In this document: positions 18,492-29,103 of the stretch, piece by piece | How positions within the stretch are numbered: the first letter of the stretch is position 1 | How the letters are laid out: each line of letters starts with the position of its first letter | NCBI RefSeq assembly: GCF_000830005.1 | Contig: NZ_CP010407.1 | Span: 5,708,001 to 5,772,000, forward strand | DNA: 64,000 nucleotides | From: Streptomyces vietnamensis | GTDB taxonomy: Bacteria > Actinomycetota > Actinomycetes > Streptomycetales > Streptomycetaceae | Reading direction: 5' to 3' | The notes under the pieces: model-generated | Databases searched by the model: none | What the model saw: the letters and a program-made list of their open reading frames with translations, nothing else | Told to the model about the DNA's origin: nothing | Position numbers and translations under genes: made by a program

Positions 18492-19037
18492 GTGAACGCT
18501 CTGCTTCTTGCGGAAGCGGCGGAGGAGCAGCCCCCGCTCATCCCGCATCTCGACGAGCTCGTCATCGGCCTGATCGCCTTCGTCATCGTCTTCGGCTTCC
18601 TCGCCAAGAAGCTCCTCCCGAACATCAACAAGGTTCTGGTCGAGCGCCGCGAGGCCATCGAGGGTGGCATCGAGAAGGCCGAATCGGCCCAGATCGAGGC
18701 TCAGAGTGTGCTGGAGCAGTACAAGGCCCAGCTCGCCGAGGCCCGCCACGAGGCCGCGCGTCTTCGCCAGGAGGCGACGGAGCAGGGCACCGCGATCATC
18801 CAGGAGATGAAGGCGGAAGGCCAGCGCCAGCGCGAGGAGATCATCGCGGCCGGCCACGCGCAGATCGAGGCCGACCGCAAGGCCGCTTCCGCGTCGCTGC
18901 GTCAGGACGTCGGCAAGCTCGCCACCGACCTGGCCGGCAAGCTGGTCGGCGAGTCCCTCGAGGACACCGCCCGCCAGAGCCGCACCATCGACCGCTTCCT
19001 CGACGAGCTCGAGGAGAAGGCGGAGGCTGTCCGATGA
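18492..19037 (+). CDS. atpF: ATP synthase F0 subunit b
   Basis: Peripheral stalk subunit, 181 residues: an N-terminal membrane anchor (about 20-42) followed by a long charged amphipathic helix rich in Glu, Ala and Arg that dimerises and reaches the delta subunit. GTG 18492 follows ggaaggcac; its stop overlaps atpH as ATGA. As usual in actinomycetes with a separate delta subunit of 270 residues, b and delta are not fused here. Confidence 0.94.
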   Translation: MNALLLAEAAEEQPPLIPHLDELVIGLIAFVIVFGFLAKKLLPNINKVLVERREAIEGGIEKAESAQIEAQSVLEQYKAQLAEARHEAARLRQEATEQGTAIIQEMKAEGQRQREEIIAAGHAQIEADRKAASASLRQDVGKLATDLAGKLVGESLEDTARQSRTIDRFLDELEEKAEAVR

Positions 19038-19849
19038 ACGGAGCGAGCCGCGAGGCACTGTCCGCCGCCCGTGAGTCCCTCGACGCGCTGACCGACAACA
19101 CGCCGGTCGACGCGACGAAGCTCGCGGACGAGCTGGCCGCCGTCACCGCGCTGCTCGACCGCGAGGTGTCGCTGCGCCGGGTCCTGACCGACCCCGCGCA
19201 GTCGGGTGAGGCCAAGGCCGAGCTCGCGCAGCGACTCCTGCGCGGTCAGGTGGGCGGCGAGACCGTCGACCTGGTCTCGGGCATGGTCCGCTCCCGCTGG
19301 TCGCGCTCGCGCGACCTGGTCGACGCGACCGAGGAGCTGGCGAACACCGCCGACCTCACCGCGGCGCAGAAGGCGGGCGCACTCGACGACGTCGAGGACG
19401 AGCTGTTCCGGTTCGGCCGGATCGTGTCCTCCAGCAACGAGCTCCGCTCGGCGCTGACGGACAAGGCCGCCACGGCCACCGCCAAGGGCACGCTGCTCCG
19501 CAGCCTGCTCGGCGGCAAGGCCCACGCGACCACCGAGCGTCTGGTCGTCCGTCTCGTGACCCAGCCCCGGGGACGTAGCCTGGAAGCGGGACTCGAGTCC
19601 CTGTCCAAGCTCGCCGCGGCGCGCCGGGACCGGATGGTCGCCGTCGTCACCTCGGCGGTGCCGCTGTCGGACCGGCAGAAGCAGCGCCTCGGTGCCGTAC
19701 TGGCGAAGCTGTACGGCCGCGAGATGCACCTGAACCTGGACGTGGACCCCGCGGTCCTCGGCGGGATCACGGTGCGCGTCGGCGACGAGGTCATCGACGG
19801 TTCCATCGCGGAGCGCCTCGGCGAGGCGACCCGTCGACTGGCCGGCTGA
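19034..19849 (+). CDS. atpH: ATP synthase F1 subunit delta
   Basis: Links the peripheral stalk to the top of F1. 271 residues, about 90 longer than E. coli delta, the extended form common in actinomycetes. The C-terminal half carries the conserved pattern VVTSAVPLSDRQKQRL and ILGGITVRVGDEVIDGS-like strand (VLGGITVRVGDEVIDGS). ATG 19034 overlaps the atpF stop, so translation is coupled. Confidence 0.94.
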   Translation: MNGASREALSAARESLDALTDNTPVDATKLADELAAVTALLDREVSLRRVLTDPAQSGEAKAELAQRLLRGQVGGETVDLVSGMVRSRWSRSRDLVDATEELANTADLTAAQKAGALDDVEDELFRFGRIVSSSNELRSALTDKAATATAKGTLLRSLLGGKAHATTERLVVRLVTQPRGRSLEAGLESLSKLAAARRDRMVAVVTSAVPLSDRQKQRLGAVLAKLYGREMHLNLDVDPAVLGGITVRVGDEVIDGSIAERLGEATRRLAG

Positions 19850-19926
19850 CGGCAGCGACCACAGCAGCACAGCAACACAGCATGACAAGCGGCCCGGTTG
19901 GGCCGTGCAGAGATTGCAGAAGATTC

Positions 19927-19944
19927 CTGGGGGTCGGCCCCCAG
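19927..19944 (+). repeat. GC-rich hairpin in the atpH-atpA gap
   Basis: Perfect 7-bp stem CTGGGGG / CCCCCAG with loop TCGG, followed by acccc. It resembles the CCGGGGG/CCCCCGG elements near 25.08 and 29.73 kb and may be a dispersed palindromic element. It lies between essential cotranscribed genes, so it is not a full terminator. Confidence 0.55.
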
Positions 19945-19990
19945 ACCCCTTAAGAAACTTCGGGCCCAACAAGGAGAGCAGGGAACCCAG

Positions 19991-21586
19991 ATGGCGGAGC
20001 TCACGATCCGGCCGGAGGAGATCCGGGACGCGCTGGACACCTTCGTCCAGTCGTACCAGCCGGACGCGGCCTCGCGCGAGGAGGTCGGCACGGTCAGCCT
20101 GGCCGGTGACGGCATCGCGAAGGTCGAGGGTCTTCCCTCGGCCATGGCGAACGAGCTGCTGAAGTTCGAGGACGGGACCCTCGGTCTCGCGCTGAACCTC
20201 GAAGAGCGCGAGATCGGTGCAATCGTCCTCGGCGAGTTCAGCGGCATCGAGGAGGGTCAGTCGGTGCAGCGCACCGGCGAGGTCCTCTCCGTCGGTGTCG
20301 GTGAGGGCTACCTGGGTCGCGTCGTCGACCCGCTCGGTAACCCGATCGACGGTCTCGGCGAGATCGCGACCGAGGGCCGCCGTGCCCTCGAGCTGCAGGC
20401 CCCGGGCGTTATGGCCCGTAAGTCGGTGCACGAGCCGATGGAGACCGGCTACAAGGCCGTCGACGCCATGACGCCGGTCGGCCGTGGTCAGCGTCAGCTG
20501 ATCATCGGTGACCGTCAGACCGGCAAGACCGCTCTGTGCGTCGACACGATCATCAACCAGCGCGACAACTGGCGCTCGGGCGACGTGAACAAGCAGGTCC
20601 GCTGCATCTACGTCGCCGTCGGCCAGAAGGGCTCGACCATCGCGTCGGTCCGTGCCGCCCTGGAAGAGGCCGGCGCGCTCGAGTACACGACGATCGTCGC
20701 CGCCCCGGCGTCCGACCCGGCCGGCTTCAAGTACCTGGCGCCGTACACCGGTTCCGCCATCGGTCAGCACTGGATGTACCAGGGCAAGCACGTCCTGATC
20801 GTCTTCGACGACCTGTCGAAGCAGGCCGACGCCTACCGCGCCGTGTCGCTGCTGCTGCGCCGCCCGCCGGGCCGTGAGGCCTACCCGGGTGACGTCTTCT
20901 ACCTGCACTCCCGTCTCCTCGAGCGCTGCGCGAAGCTCTCGGACGAGCTCGGCGCGGGTTCGATGACCGGTCTGCCGATCGTCGAGACGAAGGCCAACGA
21001 CGTCTCCGCGTTCATCCCGACCAACGTCATCTCCATCACCGACGGCCAGTGCTTCCTGGAGTCCGACCTGTTCAACGCCGGCCAGCGTCCGGCCCTGAAC
21101 GTCGGTATCTCGGTCTCCCGAGTCGGTGGCTCCGCCCAGCACCCGGCCATGAAGCAGATCGCCGGCCGCCTCCGCGTGGACCTGGCCCAGTTCCGTGAGC
21201 TGGAGGCCTTCGCGGCCTTCGGTTCCGACCTGGACTCGGCCTCGAAGGCGCAGCTGGAGCGTGGTCAGCGCATGGTCGAGCTGCTCAAGCAGGCTCAGTA
21301 CCAGCCGATGCCCACCGAGAACCAGGTCGTCTCCGTCTGGGCCGGCACCACCGGCAAGATGGACGACGTCCCGGTCGCCGACATCCGTCGCTTCGAGGCC
21401 GAGCTCCTGGCGTACCTGCGCCAGAACCACTCCGGTCTCATGACCTCCATCCGTGAGGGCAAGAAGATGTCGGACGACACCCTGACGGCCGTCGCCGACG
21501 CCATCGCGGAGTTCAAGCAGCAGTTCGAGACGTCTGACGGCAAGCTGCTCGGCGCGGACGCCCCCGCCGTCAACGTCTCGAAGTGA
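19991..21586 (+). CDS. atpA: ATP synthase F1 subunit alpha
   Basis: Non-catalytic nucleotide-binding subunit, 531 residues. P-loop [10 protein letters not shown] near residue 172, the [11 protein letters not shown] segment and the alpha signature [21 protein letters not shown] stretch near 375 are present. ATG 19991 is preceded by agggaaccc; an in-frame extension to 19898 covers the hairpin region and lacks family similarity. Confidence 0.97.
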   Translation: MAELTIRPEEIRDALDTFVQSYQPDAASREEVGTVSLAGDGIAKVEGLPSAMANELLKFEDGTLGLALNLEEREIGAIVLGEFSGIEEGQSVQRTGEVLSVGVGEGYLGRVVDPLGNPIDGLGEIATEGRRALELQAPGVMARKSVHEPMETGYKAVDAMTPVGRGQRQLIIGDRQTGKTALCVDTIINQRDNWRSGDVNKQVRCIYVAVGQKGSTIASVRAALEEAGALEYTTIVAAPASDPAGFKYLAPYTGSAIGQHWMYQGKHVLIVFDDLSKQADAYRAVSLLLRRPPGREAYPGDVFYLHSRLLERCAKLSDELGAGSMTGLPIVETKANDVSAFIPTNVISITDGQCFLESDLFNAGQRPALNVGISVSRVGGSAQHPAMKQIAGRLRVDLAQFRELEAFAAFGSDLDSASKAQLERGQRMVELLKQAQYQPMPTENQVVSVWAGTTGKMDDVPVADIRRFEAELLAYLRQNHSGLMTSIREGKKMSDDTLTAVADAIAEFKQQFETSDGKLLGADAPAVNVSK

Positions 21587-21606
21587 CGACGGAAGGGACC
21601 TGACTC

Positions 21607-23966
<2,360 letters not shown>

Positions 23967-23981
23967 GCCCCGTGCTCGCCC

Positions 23982-24011
23982 GAGGGGGACGGGATCCGTC
24001 CCGTCCCCCTC
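23982..24011 (+). terminator. Hairpin between atpD and atpC
   Basis: Perfect 13-bp stem GAGGGGGACGGGA / TCCCGTCCCCCTC with a 4-nt loop and a C/T-rich 3-prime flank. Being inside the operon, it probably attenuates transcription into atpC or protects the 3-prime end of the upstream message. Confidence 0.7.
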
Positions 24012-24078
24012 TCCACGCCCCCTAGAATTGACCCCAACACCCGGCACGACCGCCGGGTGGTGACCCGAGGAGCCACCC

Positions 24079-24453
24079 TTGGCTGCTGAGCTGCACGTCG
24101 AGCTGGTCGCCGCGGACCGGAGTGTCTGGTCCGGCGAGGCCACCCTGGTCATCGCGCGTACCACCTCCGGCGACATCGGCGTCATGCCCGGCCACCAGCC
24201 GCTGCTCGGTGTGCTGGAGTCGGGCCCGGTGACCATCCGTACGAGCGAGGGCGGGACCGTCATCGCCGCCGTCCACGGCGGATTCATCTCGTTCGCCGAC
24301 GACAAGCTGTCCCTGCTCGCGGAGATCTGCGAGCTGGCGGACGAGATCGACGCCCAGCGTGCCGAGCGCGCGCTGGAGCGTGCGAAGACGGAGTCGGACG
24401 CCGCCGCCGAGCGGCGCGCCGAGGTCCGGCTGCGCGCGGTAGCGGTCCGCTAG
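24079..24453 (+). CDS. atpC: ATP synthase F1 subunit epsilon
   Basis: Rotor-stalk subunit that couples and inhibits ATP hydrolysis, 124 residues: an N-terminal beta-sandwich (LHVELVAADRSVWSG, TTSGDIGVMPGHQPLLG) and a C-terminal helical hairpin. The start is TTG 24079 with cgaggag upstream; the weak start and the preceding hairpin could both lower output of this single-copy subunit. Confidence 0.94.
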   Translation: MAAELHVELVAADRSVWSGEATLVIARTTSGDIGVMPGHQPLLGVLESGPVTIRTSEGGTVIAAVHGGFISFADDKLSLLAEICELADEIDAQRAERALERAKTESDAAAERRAEVRLRAVAVR

Positions 24454-24461
24454 CGGACCGC
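24442..24461 (+). terminator. Short hairpin over the atpC stop
   Basis: Perfect 9-bp inverted repeat GCGGTCCGC / GCGGACCGC around the atpC stop TAG (24451-24453), with only 2 nt between arms. It may be the first of two tandem terminators. Confidence 0.5.
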
Positions 24462-24476
24462 ACCGAGTAGGAGTGC

Positions 24477-24526
24477 CCTCAGCCGCGGCACGATCCGGAA
24501 TTTTCCGGACCGTGTCGCGGCTGAGG
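24477..24526 (+). terminator. Terminator of the atp operon
   Basis: 24-nt arms 24477-24500 and 24503-24526 (CCTCAGCCGCG at one end, CGCGGCTGAGG at the other) pair with one mismatch and one G-U pair. It is the longest hairpin in the window. Confidence 0.85.
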
Positions 24527-24593
24527 CGATGCAGATGCAGGTTGTATTCGGTTCTGCCGGCCGTGCCGGCCACGGGACGCAGCGAGGAGGTCG

Positions 24594-25046
24594 GTGAAGA
24601 TGTTCCTCGCTCTGCTCGTGTGCGGCATCGTCGTCGCACTGGTGGTGATCGGGCTCTTCGTCTTCGGCTTGCGCCGGAGACTGATCCAGCGCGCCGGCGG
24701 CACCTTCGACTGTTCGCTGCACTGGAACGTCCCCGACGAGCCGGATCCCACCGGCAAGGGCTGGGTGTACGGCGTCGCCCGCTACAGCGGTGACGAGATC
24801 GCCTGGTTCCGTGTCTTCTCGTACTCGCCCCGCCCGCGCCGGGTCCTCGCGCGCTCGTCCATCGTGGCCCTGGAGCGCCGGATGCCGGAGGGCGAGGAGG
24901 AGCTCGCGCTGCTCTCCGACTCCGTGATCCAGCCCTGTATGTACGAGGGCGTCCGCCTGGAGCTCGCGATGAGCGAGGACGCCCGGACGGGTTTCATGGC
25001 CTGGCTGGAGGCGGCGCCTCCTGGGCAACGGGTGAATGTCGCTTAG
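24594..25046 (+). CDS. DUF2550 family membrane protein
   Basis: 150 residues: one N-terminal membrane segment (about 4-24) and a cytoplasmic domain with GTFDCSLHW, GWVYGVARYSGDEIAWFRVFS and RRVLARSS, which I recognise as DUF2550. The function is unknown. In actinomycetes it commonly sits directly after atpC, as here, but the atp terminators make separate transcription likely. GTG 24594 follows cgaggagg. A second copy of its last five codons and stop appears at 25093-25110. Confidence 0.85.
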   Translation: MKMFLALLVCGIVVALVVIGLFVFGLRRRLIQRAGGTFDCSLHWNVPDEPDPTGKGWVYGVARYSGDEIAWFRVFSYSPRPRRVLARSSIVALERRMPEGEEELALLSDSVIQPCMYEGVRLELAMSEDARTGFMAWLEAAPPGQRVNVA

Positions 25047-25071
25047 ATTCCTTGCCCGTTGAATGGGGGTC

Positions 25072-25092
25072 CCCCCGGACGAAGTCTGGGGG
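25072..25092 (+). repeat. GC-rich palindromic element after the DUF2550 gene
   Basis: CCCCCGGAC / GTCTGGGGG form a 9-bp stem (one G-U pair) around GAA, preceded by GGGGGTCC. It lies between the gene stop and a second copy of the gene tail. From memory, palindromes of this kind are common between Streptomyces genes. Confidence 0.6.
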
Positions 25093-25110
25093 AGGGTCAA
25101 TGTCGCCTGA
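25093..25110 (+). pseudogene. Second copy of the DUF2550 gene tail
   Basis: Reads Arg-Val-Asn-Val-Ala-stop, as does 25029-25046. The two 18-bp strings differ at five bases, none changing an amino acid; the stop codon changes from TAG to TGA. It is short, so chance is possible, but the pattern repeats the two longer cases in the window. Confidence 0.6.
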
Positions 25111-25116
25111 GGCATG

Positions 25117-25158
25117 AAGAAGCGGGGACGGCGTGCTGCGTCGTCCCCGCTTCTTTTT
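25117..25158. terminator. Bidirectional terminator between the DUF2550 gene and the chitinase
   Basis: Perfect 14-bp stem AAGAAGCGGGGACG / CGTCCCCGCTTCTT with an 11-nt loop and a T run on the plus strand (25153-25159). It serves two convergent genes. Confidence 0.9.
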
Positions 25159-25165
25159 TCGTGCC

Positions 25166-27013
25166 CTAGCTCAGGCCGGTGTTGATGGCGCCGACCAGCT
25201 CGCCGTTGCTGGTGTCACCGCTGAACTCCCAGAAGAACGCTCCGCCGAGGCCCTGGTTCTTGGCCCAGCTCATCTTCGAGTTCACGGTGGCGGGGGTGTC
25301 GTAGCTCCACCAGTTGGTGCCGCAGTGGGCGTACGCCGTGCCCGCGACGGTGCCGTTGGCCGGGCAGGAGTTCTTGAGGACCTTGTAGTCCTCGATGCCC
25401 TGCTCGTACGTGCCCTGCGCCGGGCCCGTCGCCGTGCCGCCGGGGGCGGACTGGGTGACGCCGGTCCAGCCGCGGCCGTAGAAGCCGATGCCGAGCAGCA
25501 GCTTGCTGGCGGGGACGCCCTTGGCCTTGAACTTGGCGATCGCCTCGGCGGAGTTGAAGCCCGCCTGCGGGATGCCGGCGTACGAGGTGAGCGGGGAGTG
25601 CGGGGCCGTCGGACCCTGCGCCGCCCAGGCGCCGAAGAAGTCGTACGTCATGACGTTGAACCAGTTCATGTACGGCGCGGCGCCCGCGTAGTCGGAGGCG
25701 TCGATCTTGCCGCCGGCGGAGGCGTCGGCCGTGACGGCCGCGGTGACCAGGGCGTTCGCGCCGAACTTGGCGCGCATGGCCTGCACCATGTTCTTGAAGG
25801 CGGCCGCGCCGCTGGTGTCGCAGGACAGACCGCAGGCGTTGGGGTACTCCCAGTCCAGGTCGATGCCGTCGAAGACGTCGGCCCAGCGCGGGTCCTCGAC
25901 CAGGTCGTAGCAGGACTGGGCGAAGGCGGCCGGGTTCTGCACGGCCTGGCCGAAGCCGCCGGACCAGGTCCAGCCGCCGAAGGACCAGATGACCTTGATG
26001 TTCGGGTAGAGCTTCTTCAGCTTGCGGAGCTGGTTGAAGTTGCCGCGCAGCGGCTGGTCCCAGGTGTCGGCGACGCCGTCGACGGACTGGTCGGCGGTGT
26101 AGGCCTTGTCGTAGTCGGCGTAGGAGTCGCCGATGGTGCACTTGCCGCCGGTGACGTTGCCGAAGGCGTAGTTGATGTGGGTGATCTTGGACGCGGAGCC
26201 CGAGGTCACGATGTTCTTCACGTGGTAGTTGCGGCCGTAGACGCCCCAGTTGGTGAAGTAGCCCATCTTCACGACGTTCGGGGGCGGGGTGCCGCCGCCT
26301 CCGCCCGTGGTGTGGACGGCGACCGGTCCGGCGGCGGGGCCGGTCTGGTCGATGGTGTCGCGGGCGACGACCGTGTACGAGTAGTCGGTGCCGGCGGTGA
26401 GGCCGCTGTCCGTGAAGGTGAGGCCGGTGGTGGTGGTCACCTTGGTGCCGTCGCGCAGCACGTCGTAGTTCTTGACGCCCTTGTCGTCGGTGGCCGCGGT
26501 CCAGGTGAGCTTCGCCGAGGTGTCGGTGACGTTCGAGGCGACCGGGGTGCCGGGGGCCGAGGGCGGGTTGTCGCCCGGCTGGGTGGTGCCGTCGCAGGGA
26601 GTGCCGTTGATCTTACAGCCGCTGGGCGCGCCGGGGCCTGCGCCGTTGTAGCCGAAGGAGACGGAGGCGCCGGGGGCGAGGGTGCCGTTGTACGACTTGT
26701 TCTTGGCGGTCCAGTGGGTGCCGGAGCTGGTGACGTCCGCGTCCCAGGCGGAGGTGACGGCGGTGCCGGAGGGGTAGTCCCACTCGACGGTCCAGGAGTT
26801 GATGGTGGTGGTGCCGGTGTTCTTGATGGTCCAGTTGGCGCCGAAGCCGGTGCCCCAGTCCTGGGTCTTGGTGTAGGTCGCGGTGGCCGATGCGGCGGCC
26901 TCGGCGGGGGAGGCGAGGCCGACCATGGCGGCCAGGGGCAGGATCAGGGCGGTCAGTCCGGCGGCGGTCCGGTGTCTGAACCCTGCTCTGCGCGTCGGTG
27001 CTTGAGTGCTCAA
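25166..27013 (-). CDS. Secreted family 18 chitinase with CBM2 and fibronectin type III domains
   Basis: Hydrolyses chitin outside the cell. 615 residues: a signal peptide (Arg-rich start, hydrophobic core, cut near Ala39-Ala40), a CBM2 carbohydrate-binding domain (about 42-143, with Cys133 and Cys140), a fibronectin III domain (about 151-236), a Gly/Pro linker, and a GH18 barrel from about 247. The catalytic motif DGIDLDWE is at 382-389, with Glu389 the acid/base, and SFGGW (344-348) is the second GH18 mark. The start is TTG 27013 with gaggag 6 bp upstream. Upstream direct repeats are typical of chitin-induced, glucose-repressed Streptomyces genes. Confidence 0.95.
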   Translation of the reverse strand: MSTQAPTRRAGFRHRTAAGLTALILPLAAMVGLASPAEAAASATATYTKTQDWGTGFGANWTIKNTGTTTINSWTVEWDYPSGTAVTSAWDADVTSSGTHWTAKNKSYNGTLAPGASVSFGYNGAGPGAPSGCKINGTPCDGTTQPGDNPPSAPGTPVASNVTDTSAKLTWTAATDDKGVKNYDVLRDGTKVTTTTGLTFTDSGLTAGTDYSYTVVARDTIDQTGPAAGPVAVHTTGGGGGTPPPNVVKMGYFTNWGVYGRNYHVKNIVTSGSASKITHINYAFGNVTGGKCTIGDSYADYDKAYTADQSVDGVADTWDQPLRGNFNQLRKLKKLYPNIKVIWSFGGWTWSGGFGQAVQNPAAFAQSCYDLVEDPRWADVFDGIDLDWEYPNACGLSCDTSGAAAFKNMVQAMRAKFGANALVTAAVTADASAGGKIDASDYAGAAPYMNWFNVMTYDFFGAWAAQGPTAPHSPLTSYAGIPQAGFNSAEAIAKFKAKGVPASKLLLGIGFYGRGWTGVTQSAPGGTATGPAQGTYEQGIEDYKVLKNSCPANGTVAGTAYAHCGTNWWSYDTPATVNSKMSWAKNQGLGGAFFWEFSGDTSNGELVGAINTGLS

Positions 27014-27075
27014 CGGTGCTCCTCAAGTTGCGGACGGACAAGGTGGGGGTGGTCCGAAGGTGCGCGCGCCCCGCG

Positions 27076-27117
27076 AGCGTAGGAAGGTCTGGACCAATCG
27101 TCAAGAGGTCCAGACCA
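27076..27117 (-). promoter_or_regulatory. Chitinase promoter with two DasR/chitinase-type direct repeats
   Basis: On the minus strand TTGACG (27104-27099) and TACGCT (27081-27076) are 17 bp apart, a near-ideal promoter. Two 11-bp repeats (minus strand TGGTCTGGACC at 27117-27107 and TGGTCCAGACC at 27096-27086) lie 21 bp apart, one upstream of the -35 and one in the spacer. They match the core of chitinase direct repeats and the TGGTCTAGACCA core of DasR sites. Confidence 0.85.
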
Positions 27118-27134
27118 ACGTCGGCAAAGATCTG

Positions 27135-27773
27135 CTAAATCCCCAACTCCTGTGCCAATACGGCCGCTTGGACCCGGCTCCGCAGCTCCAGCTTCCCGAG
27201 CACCTTGCTGACGTGCGTCTTCGCCGTCGCCTCCGCCATGTCCAGGCGTACCGCGATCTCCGCGTTCGACAGACCCAGGCCGAGCGCCGACAGCACCTCC
27301 CGCTCCCGGGGCGTCAGCACGTCCAGTACGGCCGCGTCCGCCACCGGACGGCTCGGAGCCGCGAACTCCGCGATCAGCCGCCGCGTCACCGCCGGGGCGA
27401 TCAGCCCCTCGCCGCGCCCCACCGTCCGCACCGCCGTGATCAGGTCCTTCGCGTCCGTGTCCTTCAGCAGGAAGCCCGAGGCCCCGGCCCGCAGTGCCCC
27501 GAAGACGTACTCGTCGAGGTCGAAGGTCGTCAGGACGAGCACGTCGGCGAGACCCTCCGACACCACCAGACGGGTCGCCGTCACCCCGTCCATCCGGGGC
27601 ATCTGCACATCCATCAGGACCAGGTTCGGGCGCAGTTCGCGGGCGAGCTCCACCGCCCGCTCGCCGTCCGCGGCCTCGCCGACCACCTCGATGTCCGGCG
27701 CGCTGCCCAGGATCAGCACGAGCCCCGCCCGTACCGCCGACTGGTCCTCGGCCACCACCACCCGGATCGTCAT
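27135..27773 (-). CDS. NarL/LuxR-family response regulator
   Basis: 212 residues: a receiver domain with the acidic pocket ED (9-10) and phosphoacceptor Asp55 (LVLMDVQMPRMDG), then a LuxR-type helix-turn-helix (LTPREREVLSALGLGLSNAEIA...) at about 145-205. The next gene upstream is its histidine kinase; the four-base ATGA overlap implies coupled translation. The signal and targets are unknown. It lies close to, but on the far side of, the chitinase promoter, so a link to chitin is possible but unproven. Confidence 0.93.
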   Translation of the reverse strand: MTIRVVVAEDQSAVRAGLVLILGSAPDIEVVGEAADGERAVELARELRPNLVLMDVQMPRMDGVTATRLVVSEGLADVLVLTTFDLDEYVFGALRAGASGFLLKDTDAKDLITAVRTVGRGEGLIAPAVTRRLIAEFAAPSRPVADAAVLDVLTPREREVLSALGLGLSNAEIAVRLDMAEATAKTHVSKVLGKLELRSRVQAAVLAQELGI

Positions 27774-29014
27774 GCGTTCCCCGCCTTCTCGTCCGCGGGC
27801 AGCACGGCCCGCACCTGCCAGACCGCTCCCGCGGCCGCCGCCCGGAACTCCCCGCCGAGCAGCTCCGCGCGCTCTCGCATCCCCACCAGACCCGAACCCG
27901 TCCCGGGCGCCGACGGCCCCGGCCGCTTCCCGTACGGCGAGTCGACGGCCACCGTCAGGACCCCGTCGCTCCGTCCCACCCGCACGGTGACCGTACCGGG
28001 GGAGGCGTGCTTCACCGCGTTGGTCAGGGACTCCTGCACGATCCTGTACGCGGCCAGCTCCACCGGCGCCGGCAGGGCGGCTCCGTCCGGGGGCCGGGTG
28101 TCCTCCAGTACGAACTCCAGACCGCCGGACGAGCCGTTGGTACGGGCCCGGGCGAGCAGACCGTCCAGCGCGTCGAGGCTCGGCACCGCCCCCGGCTCCC
28201 CGTCCCCGCTGCTGTCCCGGAGCAGCCCGATCAGCCGCCGCATCTCGGCGAGGCCCGCCACGCTGTTCTCCCGGATCACCGTCAGGGCCTGCCGGGTGGT
28301 GGTCGGTTCGTCGAGGGAGAGCGCGGCCGTGGAGTGGATCGCGATCGCCGACAGGTGGTTCGCCACCATGTCGTGCAACTCCCGTGCCATCCGTGCCCGC
28401 TCGGCCACCACCGCCTGCGCCCGGTCCATCTCGGCGAGCAGCGCGGTCTGTTCGGCCCTCAGCCGGGCGGCGTCCGCCGCCTCCCGGTGGTTGCGGACGA
28501 TCGCGCCCGTGATCGCCGGGAGGAAGGAGATCATGCCGGTGATGACCCCGACGAGCAGCGCGTAGGCGTTCTGCCACCAGACCAGGAAGCCGATCGTCAC
28601 CCCGACCGTGACCAGGCCGGTGGAGTACGGGACGCGGCGGGCGTGGGCGGTCGGCCCGTACACGACGGCCGCGTAGACGACGTCCGTGAACATCAGGACG
28701 GTGGCCAGGCTCCCGTACGTGAACTGGTCCGCGACGATCGCGAGCGTGCCGACGGTCAGCGCCGCCCGGGGCGCCGTCCGGCGCACCGCCTCGCACCCGG
28801 CCATCACCACGAGCGGCACCAGGGTCGCCCAGCGCTCGGTGAACAGCCGGTCCACCTGGGTGTGCAGGCCGAAGAACCAGAGGAGCAGACCACCTACGAG
28901 GCCGATGGCGGCGATGAGCAGGTCGACGCGGTGCGGGCGGGGGAGTGTCACGTACTCATCCAACACGGCGCCACGCGCGCGTACCTCCTCGCTCGGGCCG
29001 ATCCGTCCCTCCAT
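27770..29014 (-). CDS. HisKA_3-type sensor histidine kinase
   Basis: 414 residues. The N-terminal half has about five membrane segments (30-50, 65-73, 85-117, 132-147, 151-170) and no large external domain, suggesting sensing within the membrane. The dimerisation motif RARMARELHDMVANHLS places the phosphorylated His at 214, and the C-terminal ATPase domain ends with the GSGLVGMRERAELLGG G-box. It forms a pair with the response regulator. The start is uncertain: ATG 29014 is used; GTG about 21 codons later is possible. Confidence 0.9.
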   Translation of the reverse strand: MEGRIGPSEEVRARGAVLDEYVTLPRPHRVDLLIAAIGLVGGLLLWFFGLHTQVDRLFTERWATLVPLVVMAGCEAVRRTAPRAALTVGTLAIVADQFTYGSLATVLMFTDVVYAAVVYGPTAHARRVPYSTGLVTVGVTIGFLVWWQNAYALLVGVITGMISFLPAITGAIVRNHREAADAARLRAEQTALLAEMDRAQAVVAERARMARELHDMVANHLSAIAIHSTAALSLDEPTTTRQALTVIRENSVAGLAEMRRLIGLLRDSSGDGEPGAVPSLDALDGLLARARTNGSSGGLEFVLEDTRPPDGAALPAPVELAAYRIVQESLTNAVKHASPGTVTVRVGRSDGVLTVAVDSPYGKRPGPSAPGTGSGLVGMRERAELLGGEFRAAAAGAVWQVRAVLPADEKAGNA

Positions 29015-29103
29015 CGAAGGATGTAGACGCGGTTCCTCATCGGCGACGACGAACCGGGCGCGGACCCACGGGACGCTGAAGGGGCACCGAAAGGGGAACC
29101 GCC

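Noticed and set aside
25133..27082. 649-codon plus-strand frame opposite the chitinase
   Set aside because: Gly/Val/Ala low-complexity product; the chitinase frame has signal peptide, domains and catalytic motif.
27135..28796. 553-codon minus-strand frame ending as the response regulator
   Set aside because: The first 340 codons are an off-frame reading of the kinase gene; the regulator starts at 27773.
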